From positions 1,488,001 through 1,552,000 of the forward strand of contig JAPFFF010000013.1 in the NCBI GenBank assembly GCA_039105265.1: a stretch of 64,000 bases of DNA, given 5' to 3'. Positions 45,580 through 57,093 of this stretch are shown piece after piece. The number at the start of each line of letters is the position of its first letter. Position 1 is the stretch's first letter. Below the pieces are notes generated by a model that searched no databases, was not told where the DNA came from, and saw only the letters and a list, made by a program, of their open reading frames with translations. A program made the position numbers and the translations under genes. This stretch comes from Tritrichomonas musculus (Eukaryota; Parabasalia; Tritrichomonadida; Tritrichomonadidae).

Positions 45580-46794
45580 ATGTCAACTAAAATGAGCTTA
45601 TTAGAAGACAGTAATCAACCAAGCGAGTTACTTGACGAAAATGCGTCAAAGCCAGTTCCCATAGTATTATTTTTTCTATTAGGCAATGCTTCACTTTTAG
45701 CTTATAATATTGCTATTAATGCCATTGATATTTTTTCTCCCTTATTTTCAGATTTAAACATCAACATAGGAGCAGACATCAGTCGTTCATATAATATACC
45801 ATCAGCGATAATTTCATTTTTACTAATATTTTTCAAGCCCAAAAATTTACGGGTCTCAATTGTCATTAGTTTATCCATTTTAATTCTTGTTATGTGCATC
45901 ATGCCTATTTTATTCTCAATAGAGAGTCTCACCAAACAAGTACGTAATTTATACTGGGCGGTTATTATCGTTATCGGTTGTATGGCGGTTTTTTCATCAC
46001 TTGTCTTTTCTTCTACATATGCCTTTGCATCCCAATGTGGTGAAAAAGCAAGCGCCGCTGTCAGCTCAGGAAATGGAGCCTGTGGAGTCATTGCTGCATT
46101 TTTGAGAGTCATTACAAAGCTGACGTTGTCGAAGTATGAAGACATCTCTTCCCTGATTTATTATTCAGTTGCGGCCATCGTTATATTATTGAGCCTGATC
46201 TACTTCGCCATTGTGACAGAGAAAAACAAGGATAGCATTAGTCACTATCTTGTTCAAGAGAGCGGAACAAGCTCGCTTCCATCCATTCGCGATTTGCTTG
46301 CGACGATAAGAATCATCTGGATTGAATGGTCGAGTGTTGCTTTGAATTTTGTGATAACATTGACACTCTTCCCCGGTTACGTGACTGATACAAGACAAGG
46401 AAAACTCGGTAGTTGGAGTTTTGTGTTGGTAACAACGGTCTTTTGTATCTTCGATTGGTTGGGAAGATTCTTGCCATCTGTCTTCATGTTTCCTCCTCGA
46501 AAATTCGCCTGGATTCCTGTTGTTTGTAGGCTGCTGTTCTTTGTGGTTTTCATGATTTCTATCCAAGGCGCCGCAGACCTAGGAGAGCCTTATTGGTCAA
46601 TATTGTGGCAAATTCCATTCGCTTTGACAAACGGTTATTGTGGAACTGTTTCTTTGATTTATGGCTCGAATCATGAAAAGTGTGACCTGGAACAGAGAAA
46701 GCAGGGATCTTTCTTGATCTCTTTCGCTATTAATGCTGGCATCTTGTTGGCTATGTGCTTAACATATGCAATGCCAGCAGGAAAACATCTTTAA
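45580..46794 (+). CDS. Equilibrative nucleoside transporter (ENT/SLC29 family)
   Basis: 404 residues with about eleven hydrophobic segments. Family marks include the GNASLLAYN start of the first helix, SSGNGACGVIAAFLR (about 162-176) corresponding to the conserved Gly-rich helix 4, TLFPGYV, and FCIFDWLGRFLP (about 286-297) matching the helix 8 motif with its Arg. The end (NGYCGTVSLIY) is also typical. ENTs move nucleosides or bases across the plasma membrane. Trichomonads cannot make purines and depend on uptake, so the role fits. The gene looks intact, the stop overlaps TAAA, and G+C is higher in its 3' half than in its surroundings. Confidence 0.92.
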   Translation: MSTKMSLLEDSNQPSELLDENASKPVPIVLFFLLGNASLLAYNIAINAIDIFSPLFSDLNINIGADISRSYNIPSAIISFLLIFFKPKNLRVSIVISLSILILVMCIMPILFSIESLTKQVRNLYWAVIIVIGCMAVFSSLVFSSTYAFASQCGEKASAAVSSGNGACGVIAAFLRVITKLTLSKYEDISSLIYYSVAAIVILLSLIYFAIVTEKNKDSISHYLVQESGTSSLPSIRDLLATIRIIWIEWSSVALNFVITLTLFPGYVTDTRQGKLGSWSFVLVTTVFCIFDWLGRFLPSVFMFPPRKFAWIPVVCRLLFFVVFMISIQGAADLGEPYWSILWQIPFALTNGYCGTVSLIYGSNHEKCDLEQRKQGSFLISFAINAGILLAMCLTYAMPAGKHL

Positions 46795-47285
46795 ATTTGA
46801 TTAATCAGTAAAAAAAAAAATTAGTTTTATTAGTTTATTGAACTTTTTTAATTGAACTTAAATTGATATGTATTATCTTAGCAATTACAAACTCAAAACT
46901 GAAAAAGATAAATATCATAGGCTATATGAATGAGTTAAAATTTTGAATCAAACAAAGAAAAACAAGTCATTATGGTTAAATTTAGTAATATTAATTGATT
47001 TTTCATCAGAGATTTTGAATTTTCAATAAACTTTTTAAATATTAAATAACGAAAATAATTTATATCCTTACGTCATTTATATTCAAATCTTATGTCTCTA
47101 CAAACTTTTTCAGAAGTTTATTTAGCTTTTTGATACCATAACATGATAGTGTCTCTATCATAGTTTACCAGAATTAGGCACTGTTTGAATGACATGTGAT
47201 ACCAAAAATATATAAAGTCAAAATTTTCGGAAATTTTATTGAATTAAAGTCAAAAAATTTTTAAAAAAAATTTTCGAAAATTTTC
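46795..47285. other. Intergenic, A+T-rich
   Basis: No gene recognised. It ends at the TTAA flanking the transposon. Confidence 0.5.
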
Positions 47286-47631
47286 TTAAGGGGGACGGAC
47301 CAAATAAAAAAAAATCAATTTCTTTAATTTATTTTATATTTTTTACTTAAGTAATATACTAATAATTAATAATTACTAATATTTTCAAATTTTTTTTATA
47401 AAAAATTTTTGTTTTTTTACGAAATTATATATTCAATCATTTGCAAAACATTTCCTTATTTTTTAATTTTGTCGCATTCATCAGTTTACCTTTCATTTGT
47501 AAATTATGAAGTGCTCAGTAGTCATGCCAAATTCTATTTTTTTATACATAAAAATGTTTGAAATACTTTTTTTTTAATTGAAAGGAGATTAATTATATTA
47601 TATTTCAATAAATATTAAACTAAATTTTGAT

Positions 47632-47852
47632 CGAATACATAACTTTATATTCCTAGGTTCACTGATGATAAGTTTTTAATTTGGCTGTAAAATCTTTAAA
47701 ATTGAATGATTACATACATTTTGAAAAATCATGAATTACAGAGAGATTTTACCAAAATTTAAAAATGTATGTAGTCTTTCAATTTTAAAGATTTTACAAC
47801 CAAACTAAGTTATAATATTTTTTATTAATAGGAATAAAAAATTATGTATTCG
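47632..47852. repeat. Imperfect 221-bp palindrome upstream of the transposase
   Basis: CGAATACATAACTTTATATTCCT at the left matches the inverse of the right end, and TGTAAAATCTTTAAAATTGAA with a following ACATACATTTT forms an inner pair. The loop is about 35 bases. It could be a nested MITE or a structural part of the transposon. Confidence 0.7.
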
Positions 47853-48167
47853 TTAAGGATTTGAATCACTACATCTGGTAAAATGGAGATATGAAAATTT
47901 TTGTTCAACTTTTTTGCACTTTTTTTAACTTAATTTTTTTTTTTAGAAAAATCTACAATTTAAATTTATAATCAAAAAGAAAATGTCCATTATAAATATT
48001 ATAAAATACTATTTTAAATATTTAATCATTAATTATGATATAATAATATGTGTACGTTTTTTTCTTCAGAGTCCCATTTTTTTGAAAGGTTTATAATTAA
48101 AAAAAAAACGTATTAATATATAAAAAGTTGGTTTATTTTGTTAACCATATATTTTTTAACGTTTATT

Positions 48168-48181
48168 TCATTTTTTCATTT
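48168..48181 (+). promoter_or_regulatory. Double initiator of the transposase gene
   Basis: Two TCATTT motifs at 48168 and 48176 precede the ATG at 48185, a host-like trichomonad start region carried by the transposon. Confidence 0.5.
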
Positions 48182-48184
48182 TTC

Positions 48185-49474
48185 ATGGCGCCAAAAAGGA
48201 AAATCCAAATAAAAAACCAAAAAGCAATAAATATTAGATGGAATAAAAAGGATGATGATAAAGAAGAGATTCAGGAAGATGTTCCTTATAAAAAAGTTCA
48301 ACCAGATATGGCTGTCATCAGTACTTTAGTACAAGGCTCTGGTTTTCAAAGAGCTCGCATCGGCGCTGCTATCCAAGGAAACTGTTTTCCTAGCAAATCT
48401 ACCTTTTATAGGCACCAACAAAAGTTGATACCGAAAATAAAAGAATGTACTTCTGAACATTTTGAGAGGTTTGCTAAGGAAACATTTGAACAGAATGATG
48501 CCAATATTTCAATAGATGGGAGATATGACTCCTGTCGTGATGCAATGTATTGCACAACAGCAACAATGGATTGCAGGAGAAACAAAGTTGTTGACATGCA
48601 AACAACAAACAAAAAAGATGTCAACGTTGCGTCCAATATGCTAGAATCTGCTGCAGCTAGACTAAGTTTTGACCAAATTATTGGAAAATGGGGACCTGAT
48701 TGTTGCAACTCGATAACTTCTGATAATGATAATAAAACGCCAAATCAAGCGAAAAAAGCAGGTCTGGATTTTAGTCGAACCTTCGATCCTAGGCATGGAT
48801 TTCAATGCATGTCTAGAAATTTTGCAAAGCTAGCTGACAAATTGGAGTATGATTATTTATTTTCTGATGAAATAGAAACTAAGAGAGTGAAAATTGTTTC
48901 GTGGGGAGTATATTTAGTTACAAATATTGAAGATGTCGAATTGAGAGGACTTATGTGGACGAACTCTCCATTTCATATGATAGGTAACCACGATAATTGT
49001 TCGCATGGTCCATTACCACCATCACATTCTGATTGGGAACTAGGGAAAAACGATGAAACTGCTTTTAAAAAAATGCAAAACTTTTTCAATAAAACCGAAA
49101 ATTTTATTAAAAATTGCGACTTTCGAAACAATACTCAATGCAACGAGAGTCTCAATAACCTCATATCGATGCTGGCCCCAAAGAGACTTTATTTCGCGCG
49201 ATCATATGAAGTTAGAACCCTTTTGGCAGGATGCCTATATAACGATCCTCATTTTTTTTCAAGTTTGTTGACTGACCTAGATCTTATAAAGTTTGTACCA
49301 AAACAATCATTAGCTGATATATTGTCATTCGAAAATGATAGAGAACAAGAAATATTCCGAAAAAGAACACCTCAATATCGAGAAAAAAAAAAGCATTACA
49401 GAAAAAAGAAATACTCTAAAAAAGATCCACCTGGCGATTACAACGAAGACAAAAAAGATTTTTCATTTGAATAA
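48185..49474 (+). CDS. Kolobok/Mutator-like transposase
   Basis: 429 residues from the ATG at 48185. The RNase H-like core is suggested by ISIDGRYDSCRDAM (Asp111), NMLESAA (152-158), SITSDNDNK (Asp180, Asp182) and DPRHGFQCMSRN (201-212, with His204), then NHDNCSHGPLPPSHSDW with Cys/His, and NESLNNLISMLAPKRLYFAR, all in the order seen in the Mutator-like transposase domain of animal and protist elements. The tail is very basic (KKKHYRKKKYSKK). No break is visible, so it may be active. The double initiator supports the start. Confidence 0.8.
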   Translation: MAPKRKIQIKNQKAINIRWNKKDDDKEEIQEDVPYKKVQPDMAVISTLVQGSGFQRARIGAAIQGNCFPSKSTFYRHQQKLIPKIKECTSEHFERFAKETFEQNDANISIDGRYDSCRDAMYCTTATMDCRRNKVVDMQTTNKKDVNVASNMLESAAARLSFDQIIGKWGPDCCNSITSDNDNKTPNQAKKAGLDFSRTFDPRHGFQCMSRNFAKLADKLEYDYLFSDEIETKRVKIVSWGVYLVTNIEDVELRGLMWTNSPFHMIGNHDNCSHGPLPPSHSDWELGKNDETAFKKMQNFFNKTENFIKNCDFRNNTQCNESLNNLISMLAPKRLYFARSYEVRTLLAGCLYNDPHFFSSLLTDLDLIKFVPKQSLADILSFENDREQEIFRKRTPQYREKKKHYRKKKYSKKDPPGDYNEDKKDFSFE

Positions 49475-49734
49475 TAATATTATCTTAATCTCAAAAACTT
49501 AATTAGTATCTCTACCTTCAGACTTTACACCTTTAAATAAAAGGTATTTTGGTTTTATATAATCTTTCTTTTATATTTTTCTTTTTTTATTCTAATATTT
49601 TTTACATATAAGATTAAAAAAAATTCATTTTTTCATTATATTTTAATATTACAAGAAATACAAAAGATTTTATTTAACAAATTTGTTTGGTAAGCCATAA
49701 AAATTATGAAATGACTAGAAATTATCATTGCATT

Positions 49735-49890
49735 AATTTTCAGTAATAAACGATCAAAGATGCCATATTTTCAATAAAAAACAAGACAACTAAAAATAAT
49801 TTTCAATAACAAACGATCAAAGATGCCATATTTTCAATAAAAAACAAGACAACTAAAAATAATTTTAAGTAAAACCGATCAAAGATGCCA
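49735..49890. repeat. 63-bp tandem repeat, about 2.5 copies
   Basis: Units starting near 49735, 49798 and 49861 share CGATCAAAGATGCCATATTT and ACAAGACAACTAAAAATAAT. They lie downstream of the transposase within the transposon. Confidence 0.9.
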
Positions 49891-50814
49891 GTTCTTTTTT
49901 CATTATCTCATAACAGCAAAAAAATGAAAAAAAAAAGTTCAACAAATCAGCATTTTCAGAAAAAATGATCAAATATATATATATTTTTGTGTTTCATATA
50001 AGTTTTTTGATAATAAAAAATTAGAGTAATCTTTATACCATGATGGTATATAAAATATTTAATAATTTTTAATATTATTATTTGATAGAATTTCATATTT
50101 TTCAAATAGTTTTTTTTAAAAAAATTAAATTTCGACTTTAGAAAATTAATTACTAAATGCTAATTGATATAAAATTACGTAATGAGATAGAAATATCTTC
50201 TTCAAAAAAGAAATGATATAAAAAATATTTATCGATTTACTTTTTAAATGTAAGCAAATAATTAGTACTGATTGTAATTGTTTCACTAATAGTTGAAAGC
50301 AAGTGTTGAATAAGATCTATCAGTTTTTTGAATCAATTTAGCTTTTAGGTTTCAATGTAATATTTCGTTATAATGAGGCTAATATAGTTATCAAATGTAT
50401 TCGGTTTCTGGTTAACTAAGGGATATGAAAAAATTTGAATACTTTTCAGAATATACATAAAATTGAAATATCTTAATAAAAAAATCATTTTTAATAATAT
50501 TAATTATTAAATATAAATATATTGTTTAAATGAATAACCAAAAAGTAAAATTTAAGATTAAATAATGAAATTAAATATTATCATATTTATTAGTTAGAGC
50601 TGCTTTAAAATAATATTAAAAGTCAGCATTTCATGTTCTATTCACGATTATAACAACAATCTCAAAATCTTACATTTTAATTTTGTTTATATAGTGAGCT
50701 TTAAACATGTGAGACTCCCCCCTTAAGAAATATAAAAATCATTTCACTTTACTCTTAAGAAAGATTGCTCAATGAAATCTTATCCTTTTCAAATAAAATT
50801 AGAAGAGTAAAGTC

Positions 50815-53800
50815 ATTCAGAGATCAATTTAGAGGTTTAAACATAGATCAATTTAGAGGTTAAACTTGAGATCATTTTAGAGGTTAAATCAGAGATCAAT
50901 TTAGAGGTTAAATCAGAGATCAATTTAGAGGTTAAATCAGAGATCAATTTAGAGGTTAAATCAGAGATCAATTTAGAGGTTAAATCAGAGATCAATTTAG
51001 AGGTTAAATCAGAGATCAATTTAGAGGTTAAATCAGAGATCAATTTAGAGGTTAAATCAGAGATCAATTTAGAGGTTAAATCAGAGATCAATTTAGAGGT
51101 TTAATCAGAGATCAATTTAGAGGTTAAATTTGAGATCAATTTAGAGGTTAAATCAGAGATCAATTTAGAGGTTAAATCAGAGATCAATTTAGAGGTTAAA
51201 TCAGAGATCAATTTAGAGGTTAAATCAGAGATCAATTTAGAGGTTAAATCAGAGATCAATTTAGAGGTTAAATCAGAGATCAATTTAGAGGTTAAATCAG
51301 AGATCAATTTAGAGGTTAAATCAGAGATCAATTTAGAGGTTAAATCAGAGATCAATTTAGAGGTTAAATCAGAGATCAATTTAGAGGTTTAATCAGAGAT
51401 CAATTTAGAGGTTAAATCAGAGATCAATTTAGAGGTTAAATCAGAGATCAATTTAGAGGTTAAATCAGAGATCAATTTAGAGGTTAAATCAGAGATCAAT
51501 TTAGAGGTTAAATCAGAGATCAATTTAGAGGTTAAATCAGAGATCAATTTAGAGGTTAAATCAGAGATCAATTTAGAGGTTAAATCAGAGATCAATTTAG
51601 AGGTTAAATCAGAGATCAATTTAGAGGTTAAATCAGAGATCAATTTAGAGGTTAAATCAGAGATCAATTTAGAGGTTAAATCAGAGATCAATTTAGAGGT
51701 TAAATCAGAGATCAATTTAGAGGTTAAATCAGAGATCAATTTAGAGGTTTAATCAGAGATCAATTTAGAGGTTAAATCAGAGATCAATTTAGAGGTTAAA
51801 TCAGAGATCAATTTAGAGGTTAAATCAGAGATCAATTTAGAGGTTAAATCAGAGATCAATTTAGAGGTTAAATCAGAGATCAATTTAGAGGTTAAATCAG
51901 AGATCAATTTAGAGGTTAAATCAGAGATCAATTTAGAGGTTAAATTTGAGATCAATTTAGAGGTTAAATCAGAGATCAATTTAGAGGTTAAATCAGAGAT
52001 CAATTTAGAGGTTAAATCAGAGATCAATTTAGAGGTTAAATCAGAGATCAATTTAGAGGTTAAATCAGAGATCAATTTAGAGGTTAAATCAGAGATCAAT
52101 TTAGAGGTTAAATCAGAGATCAATTTAGAGGTTAAATCAGAGATCAATTTAGAGGTTAAATCAGAGATCAATTTAGAGGTTAAATCAGAGATCAATTTAG
52201 AGGTTAAATCAGAGATCAATTTAGAGGTTAAATCAGAGATCAATTTAGAGGTTAAATCAGAGATCAATTTAGAGGTTTAATCAGAGATCAATTTAGAGGT
52301 TAAATTTGAGATCAATTTAGAGGTTAAATCAGAGATCAATTTAGAGGTTTAATCAGAGATCAATTTAGAGGTTAAATCAGAGATCAATTTAGAGGTTAAA
52401 TCAGAGATCAATTTAGAGGTTAAATCAGAGATCAATTTAGAGGTTAAATCAGAGATCAATTTAGAGGTTAAATCAGAGATCAATTTAGAGGTTAAATCAG
52501 AGATCAATTTAGAGGTTAAATCAGAGATCAATTTAGAGGTTAAATCAGAGATCAATTTAGAGGTTAAATCAGAGATCAATTTAGAGGTTAAATCAGAGAT
52601 CAATTTAGAGGTTAAATCAGAGATCAATTTAGAGGTTAAATCAGAGATCAATTTAGAGGTTAAATCAGAGATCAATTTAGAGGTTAAATCAGAGATCAAT
52701 TTAGAGGTTAAATCAGAGATCAATTTAGAGGTTAAATCAGAGATCAATTTAGAGGTTTAATCAGAGATCAATTTAGAGGTTAAATTTGAGATCAATTTAG
52801 AGGTTAAATCAGAGATCAATTTAGAGGTTTAATCAGAGATCAATTTAGAGGTTAAATCAGAGATCAATTTAGAGGTTAAATCAGAGATCAATTTAGAGGT
52901 TAAATCAGAGATCAATTTAGAGGTTAAATCAGAGATCAATTTAGAGGTTAAATCAGAGATCAATTTAGAGGTTAAATCAGAGATCAATTTAGAGGTTAAA
53001 TCAGAGATCAATTTAGAGGTTAAATCAGAGATCAATTTAGAGGTTAAATCAGAGATCAATTTAGAGGTTAAATCAGAGATCAATTTAGAGGTTAAATCAG
53101 AGATCAATTTAGAGGTTAAATCAGAGATCAATTTAGAGGTTAAATCAGAGATCAATTTAGAGGTTAAATCAGAGATCAATTTAGAGGTTAAATCAGAGAT
53201 CAATTTAGAGGTTTAATCAGAGATCAATTTAGAGGTTAAATCAGAGATCAATTTAGAGGTTAAATCAGAGATCAATTTAGAGGTTAAATCAGAGATCAAT
53301 TTAGAGGTTAAATCAGAGATCAATTTAGAGGTTAAATTTGAGATCAATTTAGAGGTTAAATCAGAGATCAATTTAGAGGTTAAATCAGAGATCAATTTAG
53401 AGGTTAAATCAGAGATCAATTTAGAGGTTAAATCAGAGATCAATTTAGAGGTTAAATTTGAGATCAATTTAGAGGTTAAATCAGAGATCAATTTAGAGGT
53501 TTAATCAGAGATCAATTTAGAGGTTAAATTTGAGATCAATTTAGAGGTTAAATCAGAGATCAATTTAGAGGTTAAATTTGAGATCAATTTAGAGGTTAAA
53601 TCAGAGATCAATTTAGAGGTTAAATCAGAGATCAATTTAGAGGTTAAATCAGAGATCAATTTAGAGGTTAAATCAGAGATCAATTTAGAGGTTAAATCAG
53701 AGATCAATTTAGAGGTTAAATCAGAGATCAATTTAGAGGTCAAATCAGAGATCAATTTAGAGGTTAAATCAGAGATCAATTTAGAGGTTAAATCAGAGAT

Positions 53801-55442
53801 CAATTTAGAGGTTAAATCAGAGATCAATTTAGAGGTTAAATCAGAGATCAATTTAGAGGTTAAATCAGAGATCAATTTAGAGGTTAAATCAGAGATCAAT
53901 TTAGAGGTTAAATCAGAGATCAATTTAGAGGTTAAATCAGAGATCAATTTAGAGGTTAAATCAGAGATCAATTTAGAGGTTAAATCAGAGATCAATTTAG
54001 AGGTTAAATCAGAGATCAATTTAGAGGTTAAATTTGAGATCAATTTAGAGGTTAAATCAGAGATCAATTTAGAGGTTAAATCAGAGATCAATTTAGAGGT
54101 TAAATTTGAGATCAATTTAGAGGTTAAATCAGAGATCAATTTAGAGGTTAAATCAGAGATCAATTTAGAGGTTAAATTTGAGATCAATTTAGAGTTTAAA
54201 TTTGAGATCAATTTAGAGGTTAAATCAGAGATCAATTTAGAGGTTAAATTTGAGATCAATTTAGAGGTTAAATCAGAGATCAATTTAGAGGTTAAATCAG
54301 AGATCAATTTAGAGGTTAAATCAGAGATCAATTTAGAGGTTAAATCAGAGATCAATTTAGAGGTTAAATCAGAGATCAATTTAGAGGTTAAATCAGAGAT
54401 CAATTTAGAGGTTAAATCAGAGATCAATTTAGAGGTTAAATCAGAGATCAATTTAGAGGTTAAATTTGAGATCAATTTAGAGGTTAAATTTGAGATCAAT
54501 TTAGAGGTTAAATCAGAGATCAATTTAGAGGTTAAATTTGAGATCAATTTAGAGGTTAAATCAGAGATCAATTTAGAGGTTAAATCAGAGATCAATTTAG
54601 AGGTTAAATCAGAGATCAATTTAGAGGTTAAATCAGAGATCAATTTAGAGGTTAAATCAGAGATCAATTTAGAGGTTAAATCAGAGATCAATTTAGAGGT
54701 TAAATCAGAGATCAATTTAGAGGTTAAATCAGAGATCAATTTAGAGGTTAAATCAGAGATCAATTTAGAGGTTAAATCAGAGATCAATTTAGAGGTTAAA
54801 TCAGAGATCAATTTAGAGGTTAAATCAGAGATCAATTTAGAGGTTAAATCAGAGATCAATTTAGAGGTTTAATCAGAGATCAATTTAGAGGTTAAATCAG
54901 AGATCAATTTAGAGGTTAAATTTGAGATCAATTTAGAGGTTAAATTTGAGATCAATTTAGAGGTTAAATCAGAGATCAATTTAGAGGTTAAATCAGAGAT
55001 CAATTTAGAGGTTAAATCAGAGATCAATTTAGAGGTTAAATCAGAGATCAATTTAGAGGTTAAATCAGAGATCAATTTAGAGGTTAAATCAGAGATCAAT
55101 TTAGAGGTTAAATCAGAGATCAATTTAGAGGTCAAATCAGAGATCAATTTAGAGGTTTAATCAGAGATCAATTTAGAGGTTAAATCAGAGATCAATTTAG
55201 AGGTTAAATCAGAGATCAATTTAGAGGTTAAATCAGAGATCAATTTAGAGGTTAAATTTGAGATCAATTTAGAGGTTAAATTTGAGATCAATTTAGAGGT
55301 TTAATCAGAGATCAATTTAGAGGTTAAATCAGAGATCAATTTAGAGGTTAAATCAGAGATCAATTTAGAGGTTAAATTTGAGATCAATTTAGAGGTTAAA
55401 TCAGAGATCAATTTAGAGGTTAAATCAGAGATCAATTTAGAG
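50815..55442. repeat. 24-bp satellite array, about 190 copies
   Basis: The unit AGAGATCAATTTAGAGGTTAAATC (written as AGAGATCAATTTAGAGG plus TTAAATC) repeats with almost no length change. Two common variants exist: TTAAATC to TTTAATC, and TCAGAG to TTTGAG. The variant pattern around 52276-52348 recurs at 52756-52828, a 480-bp (20-unit) higher-order repeat. Because 24 is a multiple of three, long frames encoding LISDLTSK repeats open on the minus strand, broken only by the TTTAATC variant. There are no unique ends, so I treat it as non-coding. Confidence 0.95.
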
Positions 55443-56289
55443 GGATGGAAAAAATCTCTAAATAAATCCCCACACTTTTTTTTGACCTTTCGACCGTTTA
55501 TTCCAAAATAGCCATAAAAATTTGTGATAACAATCTGAACTTGTATGACCAAGACACATCCAAACGCTTACAAATGATTTCGATGGATTATATAATGTCT
55601 CAGAAATACAAATTTAACGCGATGAACAATTTTTTATGGAAATGATTTCGCAATAATTTTACATCTGGAGGCTTGGGGAGTTAAAGAGGATGGGTCAAGG
55701 GAAGGAGAAAAGAGGGGGTGCAGCCGACGCGTTCACGAAGTGAGCCCGTTGTACGACGATCGCCTGTTTCGAATGTCGAGAGCGGCCTTGAGCGCCTAAA
55801 TACAAGCAATCCGACTTGTTGCTTTAGCCACTACTTCGCTTCGCTCGTAGTGGCTTTTGCCCAACACCAATATTTAAATCACAAATTATCTTAACAAAGC
55901 AACATTTATTTTACTAAATCGTAATTATTTTATTAATAAATAACATTTTATTCCAAATTTATCTCTCTTTTTGGTTTTATTATCCTTTTTTTTACAAATT
56001 TTATTCTAAATTCACAAATCTAATCCTTTTTTTTATATTAATCCATAATTATTTTATTATTTAAATCAATCTTATATTCTATATTCCTATTTTTATTTTT
56101 TATTATCATAATTCTTCACTATTTCCCTTGTATTTTCTTTAAATTGACCTTGTTTCTTTATATTTCACCTTTAATTTGACCTTTAAAATTAAAAATTATT
56201 ATAAATTATTATGTAAAATTTTGGTGTAAAATAAACGGTCGAAAGGTCAAAAAAAAGTGTGGGGATTTATATAGCGATTTTTTTCAACC
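55443..56289. mobile_element. Mutator-like non-autonomous element inserted in the satellite
   Basis: Inverted arms of about 60 bp share ATAAATCCCCACAC and TTTGACCTTTCGACCGTTTA; the ends read GGATGGAAAAAAT and the inverse of GGTTGAAAAAAAT. AATTTAGAG flanks both sides (55434-55442 and 56290-56298), consistent with a 9-bp target duplication, though this word also belongs to every satellite unit. The centre (about 55665-55870) is sharply G+C-rich with CTTCGCTTCGCTCG and small hairpins. No coding frame. Confidence 0.75.
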
Positions 56290-56505
56290 AATTTAGAGGT
56301 TAAATCAGAGATCAATTTAGAGGTTAAATCAGAGATCAATTTAGAGGTTAAATCAGAGATCAATTTAGAGGTTAAATCAGAGATCAATTTAGAGGTTTAA
56401 TCAGAGATCAATTTAGAGGTTAAATCAGAGATCAATTTAGAGGTTTAATCAGAGATCAATTTAGAGGTTAAATTTGAGATCAATTTAGAGGTTAAATCAG
56501 AAATC
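56290..56505. repeat. 24-bp satellite, right remnant
   Basis: Nine more units of the same satellite continue after the insertion, showing the two blocks were once contiguous. Confidence 0.93.
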
Positions 56506-56704
56506 CAAAAAATATATATAACACACTACATAAAATATATAATAAAATAGCAAAAAATATTAATTTTTTTTTGTTCTTCTTTTATTGATGATCTTATGAA
56601 TATTGTTTTCTATAATCAAAATGAAACAAATCCTTTATTAATTCATTATCGAACACCCTGTGCATATATTATTTTACTTATTTCAACAATATTGTAAATG
56701 ATTT

Positions 56705-57093
56705 TCATTGTAATGGGAAATTCAAGAGCTCAAGTTCATTAATTCTAAATTTGTATTTGTCGGTCTCGTATTTATTTTTTAGTTGTGATGCAAATGCAAG
56801 GACGTCGTTCAAATTCATATTGAGTGCCGCAATTTTTTTGAAATCATTTGGATCAGATGTAAAAAGAACCTTTTCCATTTTGCATATCCATTCAATATGC
56901 CAATTACTGTCTGAAAAACAAGGCAAACAAAATTTGAATGTGTTATCTCTCTAGCTTGTTCAATTAATTTTTTTCCAAAAAGATTATTATCATCACCACC
57001 ATTTGTAATTAGTTTGACACGTCCATGTTTTTTATTTTGAAGGACTTTCATTGCATCGTTGATATTTTCTTTAGTGCAAACATTCACTTCCAT
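56705..57093 (-). pseudogene. Small receiver-like alpha/beta protein with one frame change
   Basis: From ATG 57093 the first part reads NVCTKENINDAMKVLQNKKH, KLITNGGDDNNLFGKKLIEQ and SNFVCLVF; after a frame change in a T-run near 56915 it continues SDSNWHIEWICKMEKVLFTS to a stop at 56705. The alternating strand/helix pattern and size (about 125 residues) resemble a receiver-like or similar Rossmann domain found in signalling proteins; the family name is uncertain. One slip in a homopolymer could also be a sequencing error. Its upstream region is only about 30 bases before the foldback element begins. Confidence 0.5.

Larger units (their letters stand above)
47290..50722 (+). mobile_element. 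Kolobok-type DNA transposon, looks whole
   Basis: The 3.43 kb element starts GGGGGACGG and ends in the inverse of GGGGGGAGTC, with TTAA directly outside both ends (47286-47289 and 50723-50726). TTAA duplications are the mark of Kolobok and piggyBac elements, and the single gene inside (48185-49474) is of the Mutator-like domain type known from Kolobok. The terminal match is short (about 6-8 bases). Non-coding parts hold an inverted repeat and a 63-bp tandem repeat. Confidence 0.7.

Noticed and set aside
45702-46566. Minus-strand frames opposite the nucleoside transporter
   Set aside because: The plus strand has a complete, recognisable transporter; these are by-products.
50815-55442. CRISPR-like regular repeat
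   Set aside because: Units are directly adjacent with no unique spacers, and the setting is eukaryotic.
50837-55552. Long minus-strand frames encoding LISDLTSK repeats (up to 452 codons)
   Set aside because: They arise because the satellite period (24) is a multiple of three. A common unit variant makes stops, and there are no unique ends.
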